A DNA stretch of 23,681 nucleotides. It comes from Hippea sp. (GTDB lineage: Bacteria; Campylobacterota_A; Desulfurellia; Desulfurellales; Hippeaceae). The notes beneath the pieces were generated by a model. The model ran no database searches. It was not told the DNA's origin and saw nothing but the letters and a program-made list of their open reading frames with translations. Both the position numbers and the translations under genes were made by a program. This document shows positions 15,311-23,438 of the stretch, piece after piece. How positions within the stretch are numbered: position 1 is the stretch's first letter; every line of letters begins with the position of its first letter. The DNA lies in contig WFRG01000069.1 of assembly GCA_015486705.1 (NCBI GenBank), positions 1 to 23,681 of the forward strand. The letters are read 5' to 3'.

Positions 15311-15673
15311 ATGAGCATAAAGTTTGTTAAATTAGTAACAGGTGAGACAGTAATTGGAACATACAATCCAGAAAAAAATGGAATTGAAGACGTAGCCCAA
15401 ATTCAGGTTATACCAGGCTCAGCAGGAATTCAAATAGCAATTTTACCCTACGGATTTCCCTTTGAAGAAAAAATTACAGGGTTTGTTAGTATGGATAAAG
15501 TTATTTATGAGTTCAAAAAGGTACCAGAGGATTTAGAAAGTAAATACCACGAAGCAAAAAGCAATATAAAAATAAGCTCTGCAATGCCAAATGCAGACCT
15601 AAACGTTGGAATGGATGAGCAAAGAAGCCAAGAAAAGGTTGTTGATATAGAGAGTTTGTTCAGAAAATCCTAA
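15311..15673 (+). CDS. LSm-like small protein (uncharacterised)
   Basis: A 120-residue protein I cannot assign by name. Its first 75 residues show the pattern of Sm-like (LSm) proteins known from marine phages: VKLVTGETVIGTY, a strand pair with QVIPGSAGIQIAILPYGFPF, then MDKVIYEFKKVPEDLESKYHEA, where the phage proteins have a strand followed by a helix. A low-complexity polar tail (about residues 85-120) ends DIESLFRKS. No signal peptide or membrane segment. It starts two bases after the yraN stop and its TAA overlaps the moeA stop on the other strand. RNA binding is only inferred from the fold resemblance, and the match is from memory. Confidence 0.6.
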   Translation: MSIKFVKLVTGETVIGTYNPEKNGIEDVAQIQVIPGSAGIQIAILPYGFPFEEKITGFVSMDKVIYEFKKVPEDLESKYHEAKSNIKISSAMPNADLNVGMDEQRSQEKVVDIESLFRKS

Positions 15674-16836
15674 TCGTTAAACAGAACAAGTGGCAGTTGT
15701 TGGTCAGCCTCAACACTGCCCCTTTCTTCCTCTATCCCCACAAAACCATCGGCAATGGCTGTGGAATAGAAGTTATCTGTCTTTTGGGAGCCAGCGGATT
15801 TGGCGCAAAACAATCCATCCTTGAATTCTAAGTTGACCCGGTTGAAGTAGAATTTGCCCTCCCTCGATCTCATAGGCTCTGCCAATACACACGTATAATC
15901 AAAATCTCTCTCCTTTAAACCGGCAAGCCTATACAACATGGGTTTTAAGTACACATAGGCCGTGGCATACAAGGCACTTGGCCAACCAGGCATACCAAAA
16001 AAGAGCTTATCCCTAACTACAGCCAAGACAGCTGGCCTTCCGGGTTTTATCGTCGTTGCATCAAACAGAAACTCAGAGTTTGGGATTTCACCTAATATCG
16101 ACTTTACAAAGTCCTTACTACCCATACTCACTCCACCCGTTGTAATCAGAAGATCGCACCTATCTAAGGCGTAAGATATAGCTTTTTTCAATTCATCCTG
16201 TTTGTCCCTTACATGACCAAAATACACGGGTTCACAAAGCCACTTTTTGATAAGCCCGTCCAAAATGAAGTAGTTTGCATTGTATACGCTGTGTTTTTTC
16301 GCATGTTCACCAGGATAAATCACCTCATCACCCGTTGTAATGATTCCAACCATAGGTTTTCGTCTAACCTTCAACAAACTTACGCCGCAATAAGCAAGTA
16401 GAGCCCTTTTTCTTACGCTAACCCTTTCACCCTCTTTTAAAATCACTTGCCCCTTTTTTACCTCTATGCCCTTATGCGTAAAGTTCCTCTCATCCTCTAC
16501 ACGCTTCAACAGTCTCAAGTGATTACCATCTAACTTTACTATCTCAACCTCTGCAACAGCCCTAACCCTCTCGGGTATGGGAAAACCTGTGTTTATCCTG
16601 ATACAGGAGCAATCCTTTAGATCATTCTCCTCTTCAACAACACGGTATTCCTCACAGCCACCAACCAACCCATACCCATCCATTGCAGAACGCAAAAAGG
16701 TGGGTATGTCTATGTCTGATCTCACATCCTCAAAGGCAACCTTGCCCAAAGCATCGTATACATAAACAAAATCAAAGCCATCCACAGGCTCGGTATTCTT
16801 CTTTATCAACTCCAAAGCGTCTTTAACCTTAACCAT
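15670..16836 (-). CDS. moeA: Molybdopterin molybdenumtransferase MoeA
   Basis: A 388-residue enzyme that inserts molybdate (or tungstate) into adenylylated molybdopterin to make the active cofactor. Domain order is normal: N-terminal IDIPTFLRSAMDGYGL, the RINTGFPIP segment, a linker VKKGQVILKEGE, the MoCF domain GIITTGDEVIYPG, LLITTGGVSMGSKDFV, KPGRPAVLAV and FGMPGWPSA, and a C-terminal beta domain. The ATG at 16836 overlaps the upstream gene's stop (TGATG); a GTG three bases upstream is also possible. It is last in a six-gene operon and converges on the LSm-like gene with overlapping stop codons and no terminator that I can see. Confidence 0.93.
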   Translation of the reverse strand: MVKVKDALELIKKNTEPVDGFDFVYVYDALGKVAFEDVRSDIDIPTFLRSAMDGYGLVGGCEEYRVVEEENDLKDCSCIRINTGFPIPERVRAVAEVEIVKLDGNHLRLLKRVEDERNFTHKGIEVKKGQVILKEGERVSVRKRALLAYCGVSLLKVRRKPMVGIITTGDEVIYPGEHAKKHSVYNANYFILDGLIKKWLCEPVYFGHVRDKQDELKKAISYALDRCDLLITTGGVSMGSKDFVKSILGEIPNSEFLFDATTIKPGRPAVLAVVRDKLFFGMPGWPSALYATAYVYLKPMLYRLAGLKERDFDYTCVLAEPMRSREGKFYFNRVNLEFKDGLFCAKSAGSQKTDNFYSTAIADGFVGIEEERGSVEADQQLPLVLFND

Positions 16837-17858
16837 CACACTTTACCAAAAGGACAAAACGGATACACACAAACCTTACAAAAATGACACAGACCACCTA
16901 TTGCATACTCGGCTATCTCTTTTCTTGTAATCCTATCCTTTGCCAATAGCCTCGGCAACATTATATCAAATGCGCTCGCTTTGTAAAACAGAGCTCCAGC
17001 AGGAACAACGCAAACGGTGGTGTCGCCAAAATAGCCGATTGTTAGGTTATTCGCAGGCTGTATAGGATTTCCTTCCCTAATAAACTTGACTCCCGCCTTC
17101 TTTAAAGCCTTCTTTGTAACATCATCTGGATCAACACTTGAACCACCCGTAACAATCACGAGCTCATGATCGGCAAACTTCAAAAAAGCATTCTTTATCT
17201 CCCCAATATCGTCCCTCACTATCGTGTAATCAGCGAGCTCAACGTCGAATTGGGCAAGCTTCCTCTTTATAAGCGGCCTAAACCTATCCTCAACAATACC
17301 GTCGTAAACCTCGCTGCCCGTGATAATCAGCGCCGCCTCTTTGATCTTATACTCCTCAACCCAAATTAAAGGTTTATCAGCAATAGACAACGCTCTATTC
17401 AAAACCGATTTTTTCGCTATAAGTGGTATTATCCTAAAAGCCGCAAGCTGTTGTCCTTTTTTTACAGGAAAATTGTTATGTATTGTAGGAAAAGATGTAA
17501 CAGACATGGAATTTAACTTTATTACCCGTTTCCTATCCAATTTAAATAATCCATCGATTTTAGATTTAAACGTAATCTTGCCTTCTGAGGGTTTTTTACC
17601 AAATTCTATATTTTTTCCAGCCAATCGTGGAGCTAGTGTAATAGAAAACTCATCTTCATGCACATCATCTTGATCCAAAACAAGCTTGTAAATATAATTT
17701 TTACCAATACTTTTTAAAAGAGGAACATCCTCTTTGGTTATAATATGACCACGTTTAAAAAAAGCACCTTTATAACCTTCTTCAGGAGATATTTTTGTAA
17801 AATCATGGGGAATTTCCTCCCCTATAGCTTTCTCAACAGGAATTTTTATCTTTTTCAC
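16836..17858 (-). CDS. Molybdopterin-binding (MoCF) domain protein with Cys-rich tail
   Basis: A 340-residue cytosolic protein. The N-terminal 150 residues have MoeA-like features ([35 protein letters not shown]), and the rest is a MoaB/Mog/CinA-type molybdopterin-binding domain with [49 protein letters not shown] and VVPAGALFY. It ends with four cysteines (Cys324, 327, 330, 335; C-x2-C-x2-C-x4-C), a plausible metal or Fe-S site not found in MoeA. Such proteins are annotated only as molybdopterin-binding; the exact reaction is unknown. The start is a GTG overlapping the ATPase gene's TGA by four bases, and the end overlaps moeA. Confidence 0.82.
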   Translation of the reverse strand: MKKIKIPVEKAIGEEIPHDFTKISPEEGYKGAFFKRGHIITKEDVPLLKSIGKNYIYKLVLDQDDVHEDEFSITLAPRLAGKNIEFGKKPSEGKITFKSKIDGLFKLDRKRVIKLNSMSVTSFPTIHNNFPVKKGQQLAAFRIIPLIAKKSVLNRALSIADKPLIWVEEYKIKEAALIITGSEVYDGIVEDRFRPLIKRKLAQFDVELADYTIVRDDIGEIKNAFLKFADHELVIVTGGSSVDPDDVTKKALKKAGVKFIREGNPIQPANNLTIGYFGDTTVCVVPAGALFYKASAFDIMLPRLLAKDRITRKEIAEYAIGGLCHFCKVCVYPFCPFGKV

Positions 17859-18601
17859 AAGATCTGACTTAGAAACTGCTTGAGCCTGTCAGTTTTTGGA
17901 TTGTTAAATATCTCTTCTGGAGCACCCATTTCAACAATCTTGCCAGAATCCATATAAACAATTCTATCGGCAGCTTCTCTCGCAAAACCCATTTCATGGG
18001 TAACTACAATCATAGTTTTACCTTCTTTTGCCAGCTGCTTCATTATATCTAAAATACCGCCCACCATCTCTGGATCTAAAGCACTTGTTGCCTCATCAAA
18101 CAACATAATTTTAGGATGCATAGCCAAAGCCCTTGCAATGGCAACGCGCTGCTTTTGACCACCTGAAAGATTTGTTGGATACTCATCCTTCTTATCCGCA
18201 ATTCCAACCTTCGTTAAAAATTCAATGGCAATACGCCTTGCCTCCTCTTTCTTCCTTTTTCTCACTAAAATCTGTGCAAGCATCACATTCTCTAAAACTG
18301 TCAAATGAGGAAAAACGTTGAAATGCTGAAACACCATACCTATATCAGCTCTTATCTTTGTTAAATTGGTTTTTGGGTCAGTGATATCCACACCTTCAAC
18401 AATTATTTTCCCAGAATCTATCGTTTCAAGTTGATTTATTGTTCTTAAAAAGGTGGTTTTCCCACTACCAGATGCACCTACAATAACTACAACTTCACCT
18501 TTTTTTACACCTAAAGATACATCTCTCAAAGCTTTAACGCCGTTTGGATAAGTCTTATTTACTTCCTCAGCAACAATTATGTAATCACCATTATCATTCA
18601 T
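17855..18601 (-). CDS. Polar amino-acid ABC transporter ATPase (GlnQ-like)
   Basis: A 248-residue ABC ATPase that energises uptake through the neighbouring permease. Walker A is GASGSGKTT (about residues 37-45), the Q-loop [18 protein letters not shown] is of the amino-acid (HisP/GlnQ) type, the signature is LSGGQKQR, Walker B is [12 protein letters not shown] and the switch His is in VVTHEM. The amino-acid specificity cannot be read from an ATPase. The ATG overlaps the permease end by eight bases and its stop overlaps the molybdopterin-binding gene by four. Confidence 0.95.
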   Translation of the reverse strand: MNDNGDYIIVAEEVNKTYPNGVKALRDVSLGVKKGEVVVIVGASGSGKTTFLRTINQLETIDSGKIIVEGVDITDPKTNLTKIRADIGMVFQHFNVFPHLTVLENVMLAQILVRKRKKEEARRIAIEFLTKVGIADKKDEYPTNLSGGQKQRVAIARALAMHPKIMLFDEATSALDPEMVGGILDIMKQLAKEGKTMIVVTHEMGFAREAADRIVYMDSGKIVEMGAPEEIFNNPKTDRLKQFLSQIL

Positions 18602-19535
18602 CGCCAGCCAATCTCCTCTCTAAATACCTATCGAGCAAAGATAAACCATATGTAACAACAAAATATAAAGCAGCCACGGTAAACCATACTTCAAATGGGC
18701 TAAATGAAGAGGATACAACCTCTCTTCCAGCTTTTGTAAGTTCTGTTAACGAAATAATAGATAGTAATGACGAATCTTTAATAAGCGAGATAAACTGTCC
18801 CGCTAAAGCAGGTAAAACCCTTTTGAAAGCTTGCGGAATTATTATGTATCTCATAATTTGAAAATAGTTCATTCCCAAAGCTAACGACGCCTCTGTTTGC
18901 CCTTTAGGAATGGATTGGATGCCGGCTCTAATAATTTCTGCTATATAAGCACCTTCAAAAACAGCCAAAGCAAAAGCTCCAGCAATAAATCTCGTCATAT
19001 TAAACAAGGTTCCAATGAAAAAATACACTATGAATATCTGAACTAATAGAGGTGTTCCTCTAACAAGCTCAATATAAACAGTGGACAAGTTCTTAAACAG
19101 TGGATTTTCGGATATACGCATCAAACCGGTAATTAAACCTATGATAAGAGCAATAATTATGGAAACAATGGAAACTTTGATTGTCATGCACAAGCCTACA
19201 AGCAATGGCCCTGGCTTATATGAGGTGTCGTAGCCTAATTCATCGCCAGTATCTACTATTGCACCTGTTTTTAAGGTTGGGTGTTCAACTTTTATGTATA
19301 CAATTTTATTATCGTTGGCTTTTATAGAGAGTTTACCGTTCTCAAACCCCTCAACAACACCTCTAACAGGAGAATCTATTTCACTTTGGGCTTTATAAAC
19401 TAAATAGGAGGGCACGGCCCTCCAATTCCAAGAATAATTAATTCTCAAACTTGCTTTATAAATAAAAAAGCCTATGCCTATAATGACTATAAAAAATATT
19501 AAATTCCAAAAAAGAGTGTTTTTCTTACGATTCAT
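18594..19535 (-). CDS. Polar amino-acid ABC transporter permease with extra periplasmic domain
   Basis: A 313-residue inner-membrane permease of the HisM/GlnP family. The first membrane helix (about residues 9-28) is followed by roughly 80 polar residues, then the usual core: [38 protein letters not shown], the EAA-loop region [54 protein letters not shown] and a last helix before a basic C-terminus ([10 protein letters not shown]). The loop is much longer than in minimal permeases. I start at the ATG at 19535; a TTG two codons upstream overlaps the stop of the binding-protein gene. Confidence 0.92.
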   Translation of the reverse strand: MNRKKNTLFWNLIFFIVIIGIGFFIYKASLRINYSWNWRAVPSYLVYKAQSEIDSPVRGVVEGFENGKLSIKANDNKIVYIKVEHPTLKTGAIVDTGDELGYDTSYKPGPLLVGLCMTIKVSIVSIIIALIIGLITGLMRISENPLFKNLSTVYIELVRGTPLLVQIFIVYFFIGTLFNMTRFIAGAFALAVFEGAYIAEIIRAGIQSIPKGQTEASLALGMNYFQIMRYIIIPQAFKRVLPALAGQFISLIKDSSLLSIISLTELTKAGREVVSSSFSPFEVWFTVAALYFVVTYGLSLLDRYLERRLAGDE

Positions 19536-19537
19536 TT

Positions 19538-20365
19538 TCAATGTACCCTATTAATCCAGCCCTTCACATCTACAAACCATTTTTTATAAAGTTTCTCATA
19601 TGTACCGTCGTTTTTTATCTGTCTTAAAAAGTTATTAAGCCAGTTCAAGAAATCTGGATCACCCTTGCTAATAGCCCAACCAAGTGGCTCATAAGTAAAT
19701 GGTTTATCAAGAAATATCAATTTACCCTTGCCCTTTGTCTCATAAAAGATGGTATTGTAAGGTTTGTCATATACAAATGCGTCAGCTCTTCCCTGAACAA
19801 CCTGCATTACAGCATTCTCTTCGTCCTGGAACTCTTCAATCTTAGCCTTAGGCATATACTCCTTGGCTGCAAAATCTCCGGTCGTACCAAGCATAACAGT
19901 AATAGTAAACTTTGGAGAATTTAAGTCTTTATAGCTTTTAACCTTTCCAGCCCATTTCTTATTCAAAAGTATAGTCTGGCCTACAACAAAGTACGGGTCA
20001 GCAAAGTTCACTTTCAAATTCCTCTTCTGAGTTATTGTCATACCACTGATTATGATATCGAATTTATTTGTTAGTAAAGAAGGTATAATTCCGTCCCAAT
20101 CTGTGTTTACAAGTTTTAATTTAACACCCATTGCCTTAGCCATAAGTTTGGCTATATCCACATCGAAACCCACAATTCTTCCTGTTTTTGCCCTCATTTC
20201 AAAGGGCATATACCCAGCATTTAAACCAACCCTCAATACACCCCTTTTTTCAATCTTGTAGAGCGTCGAACTGTGCCACAAATTTATGTCCGCAGCTTTA
20301 GTAGTAAAAACGCCTAATACAGCAAAAGCCACTACAAAAACCAATAGTTTCAAAAAACCTTTCAT
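19538..20365 (-). CDS. Polar amino-acid ABC transporter substrate-binding protein
   Basis: A 275-residue periplasmic binding protein of family 3. A Sec signal peptide (MKGFLKLL, hydrophobic core, TTKA, cleavage near residue 24) has no lipobox Cys, so it should be soluble. LRVGLNAGYMPFEMRAKTG, GFDVDIAKLMAKAMG, DWDGIIPSLLTNKFDIIISGMTIT, R in TQKRNLKVNFADPYF, LGTTGDFAA, and ADAFVYDKPYN form the ligand cleft of GlnH/HisJ-like proteins. The ligand is not certain; polar, probably amino acid. The ATG at 20365 has AGGAGG six bases upstream; a longer frame to 20401 would overlap the upstream gene. It is followed directly by permease and ATPase. Confidence 0.93.
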   Translation of the reverse strand: MKGFLKLLVFVVAFAVLGVFTTKAADINLWHSSTLYKIEKRGVLRVGLNAGYMPFEMRAKTGRIVGFDVDIAKLMAKAMGVKLKLVNTDWDGIIPSLLTNKFDIIISGMTITQKRNLKVNFADPYFVVGQTILLNKKWAGKVKSYKDLNSPKFTITVMLGTTGDFAAKEYMPKAKIEEFQDEENAVMQVVQGRADAFVYDKPYNTIFYETKGKGKLIFLDKPFTYEPLGWAISKGDPDFLNWLNNFLRQIKNDGTYEKLYKKWFVDVKGWINRVH

Positions 20366-20381
20366 ACCAAACCTCCTAAAT

Positions 20382-20534
20382 TTAATAGTATTTTCCTTCA
20401 TCTAATAGCTCACCTATAACCATTTGAGTCCCACATTTGGGACATTTGGGAATTTCCTCTTTAGGCATATAGATAATCATTGTGTATCCACAGTTGGGGC
20501 ATTTAACCTCAACGGGCTCTACCTTCTCGCTCAT
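20382..20534 (-). CDS. Zinc-ribbon microprotein, first gene of the ABC/moeA operon
   Basis: A 50-residue reading frame with two CxxC knuckles (VKCPNCGY at residues 10-17 and KCPKCG at 30-35) spaced as in small zinc ribbons. It starts MSEKVEPVEVKCPNC and ends DEGKYY. The start is supported by GGGAGGGAG directly upstream, and the gene is preceded by a promoter at the expected distance (20547-20575). It ends 16 bases before the binding-protein gene. The function is unknown; a metal-binding or protein-interaction role is likely from the fold. It is too short for most gene finders, but the paired CxxC and the ribosome binding site make it credible. Confidence 0.78.
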   Translation of the reverse strand: MSEKVEPVEVKCPNCGYTMIIYMPKEEIPKCPKCGTQMVIGELLDEGKYY

Positions 20535-20546
20535 ATCTCCCTCCCA

Positions 20547-20575
20547 ATAATAAACAATAAATTTTTTTAATGCAA
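20547..20575 (-). promoter_or_regulatory. Promoter of the zinc-ribbon/ABC transporter/moeA operon
   Basis: TTGCAT (20575-20570) and TATTAT (20552-20547) are 17 bases apart. The start would fall about six bases before the ribosome binding site of the zinc-ribbon gene at 20534. The rest of the gap to the ferredoxin terminator is AT-rich, with no other structure I can see. Confidence 0.6.
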
Positions 20576-20652
20576 ATAAAATTAAGTGTAATCACCGTCT
20601 CTATATACAAAATATTTCTTAAAAAAGAAAGGGAAAATAAACGAAGGAAGGT

Positions 20653-20672
20653 AAAAGGCGCCCTAAGGCGCC
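20653..20672 (-). terminator. Intrinsic terminator of the ferredoxin gene
   Basis: GGCGCC (20672-20667) and GGCGCC (20662-20657) form a 6-bp GC stem with a UUAG loop, followed by UUUU in minus-strand sense (20656-20653). It begins 10 bases after the ferredoxin stop codon. Confidence 0.7.
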
Positions 20673-20681
20673 ACAGAACTA

Positions 20682-20867
20682 TTACTCTTCTACTTTAATA
20701 GACTCAGTTGGGCAAGCTTCAGCAACTTCTTTAATTTCCTCTAAAGATGCACCCTCTGGATTAACAACGTGAGCCTTGCCATCATCACCTATTTGGAAAA
20801 CCTCTGGCAACTCGTCTACACAAGCCTCGCAACCAATGCAAGTATCATCAACCCATACCTTAGCCAT
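20682..20867 (-). CDS. Single-cluster 4Fe-4S ferredoxin
   Basis: A 61-residue soluble electron carrier. Four ligands of one [4Fe-4S] cluster are visible: Cys10, Cys13 and Cys16 (CIGCEAC) and Cys52 (EACPTESI). The acidic composition and length match monocluster ferredoxins of Desulfovibrio and Thermotoga type; the second cluster's Cys motif is absent. The partner enzyme is unknown. AGGAGG precedes the ATG, and promoter and terminator flank it, so it can be a monocistronic highly expressed message, with possible read-through from the response-regulator gene. Confidence 0.93.
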   Translation of the reverse strand: MAKVWVDDTCIGCEACVDELPEVFQIGDDGKAHVVNPEGASLEEIKEVAEACPTESIKVEE

Positions 20868-20880
20868 AAGAACACCTCCT

Positions 20881-20900
20881 CAAAATTCTCTTCAATTTTG
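20881..20900 (-). repeat. Inverted repeat in the ferredoxin 5' leader
   Basis: CAAAATT (20900-20894) and AATTTTG (20887-20881) form a 7-bp stem with a 6-base loop in the leader, ending just before the AGGAGG ribosome binding site. It could be an operator, or an RNA hairpin affecting stability or translation. Only the symmetry is seen. Confidence 0.4.
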
Positions 20901-20908
20901 CCAGACCC

Positions 20909-20937
20909 TTTCTATTAAATTTAGTATAGAATGTCAA
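20909..20937 (-). promoter_or_regulatory. Ferredoxin promoter
   Basis: A consensus TTGACA (20937-20932) and TAGAAA (20914-20909) lie 17 bases apart, giving a leader of about 35 bases that contains an inverted repeat. The -35 starts 12 bases after the stop codon of the response-regulator gene. Confidence 0.55.
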
Positions 20938-20948
20938 GGAGTTTCAAC

Positions 20949-21308
20949 TTAGCCTAAAAGCTCCTTAACTTTATCCTTAAGCTCTGTCAAATCTGGTGAT
21001 TTCACAATATAGGCATCGGCTACATAGGTATAAAAATCGTCTTTATAGTGAGAATAGGCTGTAGACATTATTACAGGAGTTTTAGGAGATTTTTCTTTTA
21101 TCTTACTTAAAACCTCCAAACCAGACATCCCTGGCATTGCAATATCTAAAATAACAATATCCGGCTTCTCTTTTTCAAATATCTCTAATGCTTCGTTTCC
21201 ATTGGAACAAGAAACAACATCGTAACCTTCATCATCAAATTCTTCTTCGTATAGCATTCTTATAGCCTCTTCATCATCTACAACCATAATTTTCTTTTTA
21301 TCACTCAT
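20949..21308 (-). CDS. Single-domain response regulator (CheY-like receiver)
   Basis: A 119-residue receiver domain with no output domain. The acidic pair Asp11/Asp12, phosphoacceptor Asp55 (LDIAMPG), Thr83 (MSTAY) and Lys103 (VKSPD) are all in place, so phosphorylation should work. It would signal through protein-protein contact, not DNA binding. Its start overlaps the end of the histidine kinase gene by eight bases, so the kinase is the obvious partner. It ends just before the ferredoxin promoter without a terminator. Confidence 0.92.
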   Translation of the reverse strand: MSDKKKIMVVDDEEAIRMLYEEEFDDEGYDVVSCSNGNEALEIFEKEKPDIVILDIAMPGMSGLEVLSKIKEKSPKTPVIMSTAYSHYKDDFYTYVADAYIVKSPDLTELKDKVKELLG

Positions 21309-22581
21309 TCTTTCCCTCCATTAGATTTATAGGTAGTTTAATTATACATTCCAATCCACCAGGCACGTTCATAAACTCTATAGAACCATTATGCTTCTCT
21401 ATTATATTATAAACAACAGACAAGCCCAACCCTGTTCCATAATGTTTTGTCGTGAAAAAGGGCTCCGTAATTTTTTTTAGCTCTTTTTCTTCTATTCCAC
21501 CAGAATTATCCCTTATTTTTATAACCAAAAAACCGCCATCCTCTTTAGCAGAAATATCTATCCTGACCCCACCTTTAGAATTAGCCTCTATGGAATTTTT
21601 AAAAAGATTCAAAAAAACCTGCTGCAGTTGCTCTTTATCCGCCATTAATACATAGTTACTCTTATCCAAAGACACAGAGAATGTAACATTTTTATAGAAT
21701 GCCGAAATCATTTCTATAGCATCATCTATCACATCAGAAATATTGACATCTGACAAATTTATAGAATCCTTCAACTTTGAAAAATTATTGACGTCTATAA
21801 CAAAATTATAAAGCCTTTTTAGTTGAGATTCTATTAAACTATAGTATTTCTCGGATTTCTCATCCTTTTGTACATAATCCCCTATTTTATTAAAGAGTCC
21901 TATTATACCCACAAGAGCATTCTTAATCTCATGGGCTATAATCATCGTAGTTTTACCCAATTGATAAATTCTATCGTGTTCGTTAGATTTAGCCATCTCG
22001 TAAGATGTCAGAAGCTGTTCAAGATTTTCTGAATATTTATTAAGCTTTAACTTATCCAATGCACACCCAAAAGCCTCAACATACGGTTCAATTTCTTTGG
22101 CACTGCATGATGGATAAAGAAGCATAAATCCCACTATCTCTTGCCTTGATTTAAAAGGCGCAAGCAAAACTGGACCGTCAAAGCCAAAGTTATCGAACAT
22201 CTCTTTCAATTTGGAAAACGGCAAGTCTTCTTTTGTTACCTCTTTTACACTCCCGTCTATATAAATACCAACAAAAGACCTAATTACATCATTACAAGAT
22301 GAACCAAACGATCTAACTTTCATATTAAAATCAGAGTTAAACAAGGATTTTATATCGTAATTTTCAAATCGACCTTGAGTAATACTATAAACATCATCCT
22401 TGTCCAAGCCAATTTTTATATCATAACACTTCTTTCTTCTACTATATTTGAAGAAAATAAGCTTATCAATACCACATTTATAAAGGAAGAAAGGCAATGC
22501 CCTAAGATATAAGTTCAAAAGGTCATTTTGATGGTTAACTATACTTAAAAATCTATCTAAACTAAGTTCACTCTTGCTCAT
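21301..22581 (-). CDS. Soluble sensor histidine kinase
   Basis: A 426-residue kinase with no membrane helix. The N-terminal third (about residues 15-180) resembles a GAF-type sensor region, with PVLLAPFKSRQEIVGFMLLY typical of that fold; its ligand is unknown. The HisKA helix has the phospho-His in IIAHEIKNALVGI (His217). The HATPase domain has the N box NLFKNSIEAN, G1 DNSGGI, F box EPFFTT and G2 GTGLGLS. It partners the receiver gene downstream. I start at the ATG at 22581, 14 bases inside argB; longer starts use a TTG at 22623. Ribosome binding is weak, so translation probably depends on coupling with argB. Confidence 0.9.
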   Translation of the reverse strand: MSKSELSLDRFLSIVNHQNDLLNLYLRALPFFLYKCGIDKLIFFKYSRRKKCYDIKIGLDKDDVYSITQGRFENYDIKSLFNSDFNMKVRSFGSSCNDVIRSFVGIYIDGSVKEVTKEDLPFSKLKEMFDNFGFDGPVLLAPFKSRQEIVGFMLLYPSCSAKEIEPYVEAFGCALDKLKLNKYSENLEQLLTSYEMAKSNEHDRIYQLGKTTMIIAHEIKNALVGIIGLFNKIGDYVQKDEKSEKYYSLIESQLKRLYNFVIDVNNFSKLKDSINLSDVNISDVIDDAIEMISAFYKNVTFSVSLDKSNYVLMADKEQLQQVFLNLFKNSIEANSKGGVRIDISAKEDGGFLVIKIRDNSGGIEEKELKKITEPFFTTKHYGTGLGLSVVYNIIEKHNGSIEFMNVPGGLECIIKLPINLMEGKNE

Positions 22582-23416
22582 ATATTTGTGTACCAACACC
22601 GCTTTGTGTAAAAACCTCTTCAAGCAATGAATGCCTCTTCGTTCCGTTTATTATGTGAACCTTCTTTACGCCTTTATCTATAGCCTCTTTTGATGATAAT
22701 ACTTTAGGTATCATGCCCCCCGTTATTGTATCGTTATTAATAAGACCATTTATATCATTAGTTTTAATAGAAGATACGAGCTTTCCGCTTTTGTCTTTCA
22801 CTCCATCTGTATCTGTCAAGAAAATCAATTTTTCTGCTTTTAAGCTAACAGCGATAGCAGAAGCTACACTATCCGCATTTATATTATACCTTTTACCGTC
22901 CTCATCAACTCCAATAGGCGCAACTACAGGGATATAACCATCCTCAGACAAATGAAGCAATATATTCGGATTTACCTCATCTACATCGCCAACTAACCCC
23001 AAGTCAACATCTTTCATAAGCTTCTTTTTGGCTTTTATAATATGTGCATCGACGCCGCTTATTCCAACGGCTTTTCCTCCGTTTTTATTTATCTGTAACA
23101 CAATTTCTTTATTTACTTTTCCAGCCAAAACCATAACAACGACTTCCATAGTATCTTCATCTGTGATTCTTAAACCCTGATAAAACTTGCTCTCCATGCC
23201 CAATTTACCCAAAGTATCCCCAATCTCTGGACCACCGCCATGAACAACAATCGGATTTATACCAACATACTTCAATAAAGACACATCCTTAGAAAAGCTC
23301 TCTCTCAACTCTGCATCTAACATTGCGCTTCCGCCATATTTAATAACCATAATTTTGGAGTAAAACTTCTTTATGTAAGGCAAAACTTCAACAAGACAAT
23401 CACCCTTATCAAACAT
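22568..23416 (-). CDS. argB: Acetylglutamate kinase ArgB
   Basis: A 282-residue enzyme that phosphorylates N-acetylglutamate, the second step of arginine synthesis. MVIKYGGSAM, IVVHGGGPEIGDTL, RITDEDTMEVVVMVLAGKVNKE, NADSVASAIA and LTDTDGV are the family's ATP and substrate motifs. The N-terminal helix (VEVLPYIKKFYSK) and the C-terminal HSLLEEVFTQSGVGTQI match the forms that arginine inhibits, so feedback control is likely. AAGGAG precedes the ATG at eight bases. Other arg genes are not next to it in this window; instead a two-component pair follows in the same operon. Confidence 0.95.
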   Translation of the reverse strand: MFDKGDCLVEVLPYIKKFYSKIMVIKYGGSAMLDAELRESFSKDVSLLKYVGINPIVVHGGGPEIGDTLGKLGMESKFYQGLRITDEDTMEVVVMVLAGKVNKEIVLQINKNGGKAVGISGVDAHIIKAKKKLMKDVDLGLVGDVDEVNPNILLHLSEDGYIPVVAPIGVDEDGKRYNINADSVASAIAVSLKAEKLIFLTDTDGVKDKSGKLVSSIKTNDINGLINNDTITGGMIPKVLSSKEAIDKGVKKVHIINGTKRHSLLEEVFTQSGVGTQIYEQE

Positions 23417-23438
23417 ATCCCACGCTCCTTATTTTTGA

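Noticed and set aside
20366..20401. Longer N-terminus for the binding protein
   Set aside because: The signal peptide and AGGAGG site fit the ATG at 20365; the extension would overlap the zinc-ribbon gene.
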